In this document: one piece after another, positions 6,792 to 11,799 of the stretch
Numbering within the stretch: the first letter of the stretch is position 1
How the letters are laid out: every line of letters begins with the position of its first letter
Assembly (NCBI GenBank): GCA_017860375.1
Contig: JAGDMB010000046.1
Span: 1-11,799, forward strand
Length of the DNA: 11,799 nucleotides
DNA from: Bacteroidota bacterium
GTDB lineage: Bacteria; Bacteroidota; Bacteroidia; Bacteroidales; UBA10428
Reading direction: 5' to 3'
The notes under the pieces: model-generated
Databases searched by the model: none
Told to the model about the DNA's origin: nothing
The model's input: the letters and a program-made list of their open reading frames with translations, nothing else
Translations under genes and position numbers: made by a program

Positions 6792-8132
6792 TCAAGGTTT
6801 GCCCCGGAACTGAGGCATGTTGGACAGAGCCCGGACGGCATTTTTACCTCCGGTCATCATTTTCATCATTTTCCGGGTTTCATCAAATTGCTTTACCAGC
6901 CGGTTCACATCCTGAACGGAAGTACCGCTTCCATCCGCAATGCGTTTTCGTCGTGAACCGTTGAGGATCTCAGGAGCTGTCCTTTCCAGAGGAGTCATCG
7001 AATGGATGATGGCCTCAATACCTTTAAAAGCATTGTCATCGATATCCATATTCTTCAATGCTTTTCCGACACCGGGAATCATACCGGCCAGGTCTTTCAC
7101 GTTGCCCATTTTTTTAATCTGCTGGACCTGGTTAAGAAAGTCATCGAGCCCAAACTGATTTTTCGCAATTTTTTTCTGTATTTTTCTGGCTTCCTCCACA
7201 TCGAACTGTTCCTGAGCCTTTTCCACCAGTGTAACGATGTCGCCCATTCCGAGGATCCTGTCAGCCAATCGTTCAGGGTGGAAAACCTCGATCGATTCAA
7301 GCTTCTCACCCGAGCTGATGAATTTAATCGGTTTATCGACCACCGAACGTATGGAAAGGGCAGCACCACCCCGTGTGTCGCCATCAAGCTTTGTCAGTAC
7401 CACCCCATCGAAGTCGAGCTTTTCATTGAATTCCCTGGCCGTATTAACCGCATCCTGTCCGGTCATCGAATCCACCACAAAAAGCACTTCCTGAGGATCG
7501 ACTGCCTTTTTAATGGCGGCAATCTCATTCATCATTTGTTCGTCAATGGCAAGACGGCCGGCGGTATCGATGACCACCAGGTCATGACCAAGCCGCTTCG
7601 CCTCTCTGATACCAGATTGTGCGATCTTAACCGGATTGTTGTTCCCCTCCTCCGTGTATACCGGAACATTGATCTGCTGTCCGAGTATCTTCAGCTGTTC
7701 AATAGCCGCAGGCCTGTATACGTCACCGGCGATCATCATGGGACTTTTTCCGCGTTTGGAACGCAGGTATGAGGCCAGCTTGGCTGAAAAGGTGGTCTTA
7801 CCCGAACCCTGTAACCCGGCTATGAGAATGACAACGGGATTGCCCTTCAGGTTTATGTCAACATGGGTACTGCCCATGAGCTCAACCAGTTCATCATGAA
7901 CGATTTTAACCATCATCTGGCCGGGTTGAACCGCAACCAGAATTTTTTGCCCCAGGGCCTTTTGCTTTACAGAATCAGTAAAGTTTTTGGCTGTTTTGTA
8001 ATTCACGTCGGCATCAAGCAAGGCACGGCGCACCTCCTTAAGGGTTTCGGCCACATTGATATCCGTAATCCTTCCCTGTCCCTTCAGTATTTTAAACGAC
8101 TGTTCCAGCCGCTCTGACAAGCTTTCAAACAT
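6792..8132 (-). CDS. ffh: signal recognition particle GTPase Ffh
   Basis: Ffh binds 4.5S RNA and nascent signal sequences and, with the receptor FtsY, delivers ribosomes to the membrane translocon. The 446-residue protein is complete. The N domain covers about 1-95. The G domain has the P loop GLQGSGKTT (106-114), DVYRPAAIEQL (137-147), DTAGR (189-193), TKLDGDTRGG (247-256) and FISSGEKLESIEVFHPERLADRI split across 271-293. The methionine-rich M domain carries the RNA-binding segment GSRRKRIADGSGTS (392-405) and KMMKMM (421-426). The start has AGGA eight bases upstream. The gene follows argS by 55 bases and has its own predicted promoter element in that gap; ffh next to folD is a familiar arrangement in this phylum. 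Confidence 0.97.
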   Translation of the reverse strand: MFESLSERLEQSFKILKGQGRITDINVAETLKEVRRALLDADVNYKTAKNFTDSVKQKALGQKILVAVQPGQMMVKIVHDELVELMGSTHVDINLKGNPVVILIAGLQGSGKTTFSAKLASYLRSKRGKSPMMIAGDVYRPAAIEQLKILGQQINVPVYTEEGNNNPVKIAQSGIREAKRLGHDLVVIDTAGRLAIDEQMMNEIAAIKKAVDPQEVLFVVDSMTGQDAVNTAREFNEKLDFDGVVLTKLDGDTRGGAALSIRSVVDKPIKFISSGEKLESIEVFHPERLADRILGMGDIVTLVEKAQEQFDVEEARKIQKKIAKNQFGLDDFLNQVQQIKKMGNVKDLAGMIPGVGKALKNMDIDDNAFKGIEAIIHSMTPLERTAPEILNGSRRKRIADGSGTSVQDVNRLVKQFDETRKMMKMMTGGKNAVRALSNMPQFRGKP

Positions 8133-8155
8133 AGTGCAATCCTATATTAGAAATA

Positions 8156-8163
8156 CAAATATA
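8156..8163 (-). promoter_or_regulatory. predicted -7 promoter element for ffh
   Basis: On the minus strand this reads TATATTTG, an exact TAnnTTTG match, 23 bases before the ffh ATG in the 55-base gap after argS. A -33 TTTG box at normal spacing is not evident, since the region there is A-rich and overlaps the end of argS. It could drive ffh and folD in addition to read-through from argS. Confidence 0.42.
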
Positions 8164-8187
8164 ATCAAAACCGGTTATTTCACTTTT

Positions 8188-9981
8188 TCACATTCTCTCG
8201 GGAACCTCGATTCCCAGCAATCCCATCCCTTTTTTTATGACCTTTGATGCAAGAACAGACAGCAACAGCCGCATATCCTTTATCCCGCTGTCCGCTTCCT
8301 TCAGAATGGAATAGTCGTGGTAAAACTGGTTGTACTCCCTGGCCACGTCATACATATAATTGGCAATGAGAGAGGGATTAAAAGACTGTCCTGCGTCTTT
8401 AATCACCAGGGGAAAATCGTGAATCATTTTCAGGATATTCTTTTCCTTTTCGTTCAGGGAAAGATCGATCCTTGTTTTTTCAGGAATTGTCATTCCGTTT
8501 TCCCCGGCTTTGCGGAACACAGATCGTATCCGTGCATGCGTATACTGTATGAAAGGGCCTGTATTTCCGTCAAAGTCGATGGATTCCCTTGGATTAAAGG
8601 TCATATTTTTTACCGGATCCACTTTCAGAATAAAATACTTCAGGGCCCCCAGGCCGATGATCCGGAATATTTCTTCTTTCTCACCGGGTGACAGCCCCTC
8701 CAGTTTTCCCAGGCCTGAAGACATTTCACGGGCGGTGTTGATCATTTCATCCATCAGGTCATCGGCATCTACAACCTTACCTTCACGCGATTTCATCTTG
8801 CCCTCAGGAAGTTCCACCATGCCGTATGACAGGTGGTAGAGGGTTTTTGCCCATGGAAATCCCAGTTTATCAAGGACCAGGCGAAGCACCCTGAAATGAT
8901 AGTTTTGTTCATTGCCCACCACATACACCATGCGGGAGGGATGGTACTCATTCTTCCTCACCTGGGCTGTGCCAATGTCCTGCGTGATGTACACCGATGT
9001 ACCGTCGGCACGAAGCAGCACTTTTTCGTCAAGTCCCTCCGCCGTCAGATCAACCCATACAGAACCATCCGGATGCTGGCGGAATATTCCATTTTTAAGT
9101 CCTTCCAGCACCGTATCGCGGCCCACGAGGTAGGTGTCGGATTCATAATATATTTTGTCGAAGGTTATTCCCAGCCGCCGGTAGGTTTCGGTAAATCCGA
9201 TGTAAACCCATTCATTCATTGTTTTCCACAGGGCGATAACGGAAGGATCCCCGAACTCCCATTTTCTCAACATCTCCTGCACCTCAAGGAGCAGCGGTGC
9301 CTTTTTTTCTGCTTCTTCCCGCGATATTCCGCTTTCTATCAAACCGGAAACCTCTTGTTTATAATATTGATCAAATTTCACGTAGTAGTCACCCACCAGG
9401 TGATCCCCTTTTTTCCCTGAGGATTCGGGGGTTTCACCCCCACCCCATTTCTGCCAGGCCAGCATCGATTTACAGATGTGAATACCACGATCGTTCACCA
9501 GGTTGGTTCTGACAACCTTTTTTCCCGTGGCTTCAATGATGTTGCAGACGGAACATCCCAGCAAATTGTTCCGGATGTGCCCCAGATGCAATGGCTTATT
9601 GGTGTTGGGCGAAGAATATTCAATCATAACGGTTTCGGCCGCTTCGCATACCGGCATAATTCCGAAATTTTCCTCATCCAGCGCATGATTAAGGAATTCC
9701 AGGTAAAACCGGTCGCCGATTGACAGGTTGAGAAAGCCTTTGACCACGTTGAAAGCAACCACTTCCCTGACATGCTCCTGCAGGTATGTGCCAATCTCCT
9801 GTCCGGTAATTTCGGGAGCTTTTCTTGAAATCCCGAGCAACGGGAAGACGACCAGGGTTATATCCCCTTCAAATTCCCGCTTTGTCTTCTGCAACTGGAT
9901 GGAATCGGATGAAACAGGTTTTCCGTACAACTGCGGGATACCTGCTATAAGCGCTTGATTTATAATTTCTTCAATATTCAT
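8188..9981 (-). CDS. argS: arginyl-tRNA synthetase
   Basis: ArgS charges tRNA-Arg with arginine in the cytoplasm. Starting at the ATG at 9981 it has 597 residues, a normal length. The N-terminal additional domain covers about 1-110. The class I HIGH motif appears as HLGH (132-135) within SSPNTNKPLHLGHIRNN, a segment highly typical of ArgS. LRADGTSVYITQDIG (323-337) is the usual central motif, and MKSREGKVV (396-404) stands in for KMSKS. The C-terminal DALR anticodon-binding domain covers about 475-597, with FIQYTHARIRS and YDVAREYNQFYH. An in-frame TTG at 10008 would add nine residues, but it sits inside the predicted promoter. AAGG about eight bases before the ATG supports the shorter form. 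Confidence 0.96.
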   Translation of the reverse strand: MNIEEIINQALIAGIPQLYGKPVSSDSIQLQKTKREFEGDITLVVFPLLGISRKAPEITGQEIGTYLQEHVREVVAFNVVKGFLNLSIGDRFYLEFLNHALDEENFGIMPVCEAAETVMIEYSSPNTNKPLHLGHIRNNLLGCSVCNIIEATGKKVVRTNLVNDRGIHICKSMLAWQKWGGGETPESSGKKGDHLVGDYYVKFDQYYKQEVSGLIESGISREEAEKKAPLLLEVQEMLRKWEFGDPSVIALWKTMNEWVYIGFTETYRRLGITFDKIYYESDTYLVGRDTVLEGLKNGIFRQHPDGSVWVDLTAEGLDEKVLLRADGTSVYITQDIGTAQVRKNEYHPSRMVYVVGNEQNYHFRVLRLVLDKLGFPWAKTLYHLSYGMVELPEGKMKSREGKVVDADDLMDEMINTAREMSSGLGKLEGLSPGEKEEIFRIIGLGALKYFILKVDPVKNMTFNPRESIDFDGNTGPFIQYTHARIRSVFRKAGENGMTIPEKTRIDLSLNEKEKNILKMIHDFPLVIKDAGQSFNPSLIANYMYDVAREYNQFYHDYSILKEADSGIKDMRLLLSVLASKVIKKGMGLLGIEVPERM

Positions 9982-10005
9982 ACAGCAACCTTCGTGAACC
10001 GGCCA

Positions 10006-10013
10006 CAAAGATA
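10006..10013 (-). promoter_or_regulatory. predicted -7 promoter element for argS
   Basis: On the minus strand this reads TATCTTTG, an exact TAnnTTTG match 24 bases before the argS ATG. The -33 region has only a weak match (TTTA at slightly long spacing). The implied start near 9999 leaves a short leader that still contains the AAGG ribosome binding sequence. It is the likely head promoter of the minus-strand run. Confidence 0.45.
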
Positions 10014-10093
10014 GTATTTGAACCTAACTTTTCTAATAAACATTCGCGTCAATCATTGCTTTTTCCAATTTTTTTTTCTTTATTTATTGTCTT

Positions 10094-10120
10094 AACCAAA
10101 CTGGTTTTTGAACCTGTACC
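10094..10120. promoter_or_regulatory. overlapping small hairpins in the leader region of the dehydrogenase gene
   Basis: AACCA at 10094-10098 pairs with TGGTT at 10102-10106. The same GGTT (10103-10106) can instead pair with AACC at 10111-10114. The two small stems exclude each other, and a run of eight T follows at 10123-10130, about 20 bases before the ATG at 10151. No clear TAnnTTTG promoter for the dehydrogenase was found in this 142-base divergent gap, so the region may hold its promoter or a control element. The stems are short and this may be chance. Confidence 0.2.
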
Positions 10121-10150
10121 GATTTTTTTTATACAACTAAAATCAATACC

Positions 10151-11799
10151 ATGTCTGCTGAACCTGTAAAATATTCACTGAATCCCTCGGGTGAAAAGTT
10201 TGCCATTCCGCAACCCAAGGATTATGAAAATGAGCTCAGACGCCTTGAGAAGCTCGCGAAAAAAGCAAAATCCGAAAATAAAGAGGTGGTGGTGGTTATG
10301 GGGGTCGGATTTGTGGGCGCCGTTATGGCTGCCATCATTGCCGACACCCGGGATAAAAAAGGCTCCCAAAGTAAATTTGTAATCGGTTGCCAGAGGCCCA
10401 GTGCACGAAGTTACTGGAAAATTCCCATGCTCAACAGGGGTGAATCTCCCATAAAAGCAGAAGATCCCGAAGTGGACCGGCTTATTACAAACTGTGTGCT
10501 GAAAAATAAGACCTTAACGGCCACTTACAACAGTGACTGCCTTAAACTGGCTGATTGTGTTGTGGTGGACGTACAATGCGATTACAAGAAGAAGGAACTG
10601 GGAAACATGAAGACCGGGGAAGCAGACATGGCCGCACTTGAAGCCACCATGAAAACCATCGGTGAAAAAATACAATCCCACTGTCTGGTGCTTATAGAAA
10701 CCACGGTTGCTCCCGGAACTACCGAATTTGTTGCCTGGCCGATCCTTAAAAAGGCCTTTTCCCTCAGGGGTATTAAGTCAGAGCCTTTGCTGGCCCACAG
10801 TTTTGAAAGAGTGATGCCCGGAAAGGAATACGTCTCCAGCATACGCGATTTCTGGCGTGTTTGTTCGGGTTGCAACAGCGAAGCAAGGAAAAGGGTAGAA
10901 AAGTTCCTTCATGAGGTACTCAACACCAAAGATTTTCCCTTAACGGTAATGGACCGCCCCATTGAGTCCGAAACCACCAAAATAGTTGAAAATTCATACC
11001 GTGCTGCAACGCTTGCTTACCTGAACGAATGGAGCATTTTTGCCGAACGCAACGGGGTTGACCTGATCAAGGTCATCAAGGCCATAAAAATGAGACCAAC
11101 CCACAGCAACATTATATTTCCCGGCCCCGGCATCGGCGGCTATTGCCTGCCAAAGGACGGCGGACTGGGGTATTGGGCTTATCAGCATATCCTGGGTTTT
11201 GAAGACGGTGACCATATTTTTAAAATTACTCCTGTTGCCATTGACATCAATGATACCCGGGCTTTGCATGTTGCCGAACTGACCCGTGACGCTTTGCGCA
11301 ATATGGGTCGCTATATTGCCGGTGCCAAGGTGCTTTTATGCGGTGCCAGCTACCGGCAGGATGTGGGTGATACCCGGTACAGCGGCAGTGAACTGGTGGT
11401 GCGGAAACTTACCGAAATGGGCGCAGAACTGAAGGTGCATGATCCTTATGTGGATCATTGGTATGAACTTGAAAGCCAGGAGGACTATCCTGCACCTGAT
11501 CAATCGTGGTCGAGGTTCTTCCGCAACCAGGAAGATCTTCGGAATCTGCGCATCAGCAAAGATTTAAAGTCCTCTTTAAAGGGTGTTGAAGCCCTGATCC
11601 TGGCCGTGCCTCATCATCAATACCTTAAACTGAATCCCTCTGACATCGTCAAATGGGCCGGAAATCCGGTTGCCATTATTGACTGTTTTGGCATATTATC
11701 CGATGACACCATCCGGCAGTATTTTAAACTGGGATGTGAAGTCAAGGCTTTGGGAAGGGGACATATTCAGCGCATCAAGGAAGAAAGCCGGAGAAGTCG
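10151..11799 (+). CDS. UDP/GDP-sugar dehydrogenase family protein, 3' end cut by window
   Basis: Residues 1-549 are visible with no stop, so the gene continues to the right. This NAD-dependent family oxidises the C6 alcohol of a nucleotide sugar twice to give a uronic acid for surface polysaccharides. After an unusual charged N-terminal extension (1-44) comes the NAD-binding VVVVMGVGFVG (46-56). Then follow ETTVAPGTTE (183-192), ERVMPGKEY (219-227), TKIVENSYRA with K277 (276-285), and the catalytic loop GPGIGGYCLPKDGG with nucleophile C332. The C-terminal UDP-binding domain has GASYRQDVGDTRYSGSE (398-414) and VHDPYV (429-434). About 30 extra residues lie between DPYV and the GVEALILAVPHHQ strand. 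A stop codon at 10109-10111 in the same frame, with no ATG in between, fixes the start. The exact sugar cannot be told from sequence. Confidence 0.85.
   Translation, partial: MSAEPVKYSLNPSGEKFAIPQPKDYENELRRLEKLAKKAKSENKEVVVVMGVGFVGAVMAAIIADTRDKKGSQSKFVIGCQRPSARSYWKIPMLNRGESPIKAEDPEVDRLITNCVLKNKTLTATYNSDCLKLADCVVVDVQCDYKKKELGNMKTGEADMAALEATMKTIGEKIQSHCLVLIETTVAPGTTEFVAWPILKKAFSLRGIKSEPLLAHSFERVMPGKEYVSSIRDFWRVCSGCNSEARKRVEKFLHEVLNTKDFPLTVMDRPIESETTKIVENSYRAATLAYLNEWSIFAERNGVDLIKVIKAIKMRPTHSNIIFPGPGIGGYCLPKDGGLGYWAYQHILGFEDGDHIFKITPVAIDINDTRALHVAELTRDALRNMGRYIAGAKVLLCGASYRQDVGDTRYSGSELVVRKLTEMGAELKVHDPYVDHWYELESQEDYPAPDQSWSRFFRNQEDLRNLRISKDLKSSLKGVEALILAVPHHQYLKLNPSDIVKWAGNPVAIIDCFGILSDDTIRQYFKLGCEVKALGRGHIQRIKEESRRS

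Noticed and set aside
7002..7772. A 256-codon open frame on the + strand opposite ffh.
   Set aside because: It is fully antisense to a clear Ffh, has no recognisable motif or ribosome binding site, and its peptide mirrors the conserved Ffh codons.
8833..9420. A 195-codon + strand open frame opposite argS, with similar ones opposite folD (5960-6445) and the lipoprotein gene (4879-5244).
   Set aside because: All lie antisense to genes with intact family motifs and encode low-complexity peptides rich in His, Phe and Arg, typical of shadow frames.
9982..10008. A nine-residue N-terminal extension of ArgS from a TTG codon.
   Set aside because: The TTG is part of the predicted promoter element, and the ATG at 9981 has a better placed AAGG and gives the usual ArgS start.
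10067..10081. A long T-rich run in the divergent gap as a terminator.
   Set aside because: No GC-rich stem precedes it on the + strand and no + strand gene ends upstream; it is simply AT-rich promoter-type sequence.

Overview
The window looks like chromosomal DNA from a member of the Bacteroidota, probably Bacteroidales-like. The support is: copies of the Bacteroidota -7 promoter element TAnnTTTG upstream of several starts, few Shine-Dalgarno sequences, a lipoprotein with glycosidase-type architecture, FolD and TruA sequence features typical of the phylum, and an ffh-folD pair. I saw no RNA gene, CRISPR array, insertion sequence or phage gene.

Layout. Bases 2-103 hold the last 33 codons of a gene entering from the left, apparently tRNA pseudouridine synthase TruA. 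Next, on the + strand, come two tandem paralogous genes for small secreted YfiR-family (DUF4154) proteins (207-725 and 937-1446). Their right end meets, four bases away, the end of a long minus-strand run read from right to left: argS (arginyl-tRNA synthetase), ffh (signal recognition particle GTPase), folD (one-carbon folate enzyme), a large lipoprotein resembling GH84 N-acetylglucosaminidases but apparently without their catalytic residues, a phosphosulfolactate synthase (ComA) homologue, and aroE (shikimate dehydrogenase). To the right of argS, and divergent from it, is a nucleotide-sugar dehydrogenase gene (10151 onward) that runs off the window.

How the genes work together. argS, ffh, folD and aroE are housekeeping genes for translation, protein targeting, folate metabolism and the aromatic pathway. 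Spacings of 28-69 bases suggest that folD and the lipoprotein gene share a transcript, and likewise the comA homologue and aroE. TAnnTTTG elements ahead of argS, ffh and the comA homologue suggest three internal or primary promoters. The dehydrogenase probably supplies a UDP- or GDP-uronic acid for a surface polysaccharide, perhaps as the first gene of a locus outside the window.

Most of the window is ordinary. The parts worth a second look are the apparently inactive GH84-like lipoprotein, the paired YfiR-like proteins with no YfiN partner, and the ComA homologue in an organism with no expected coenzyme M pathway.
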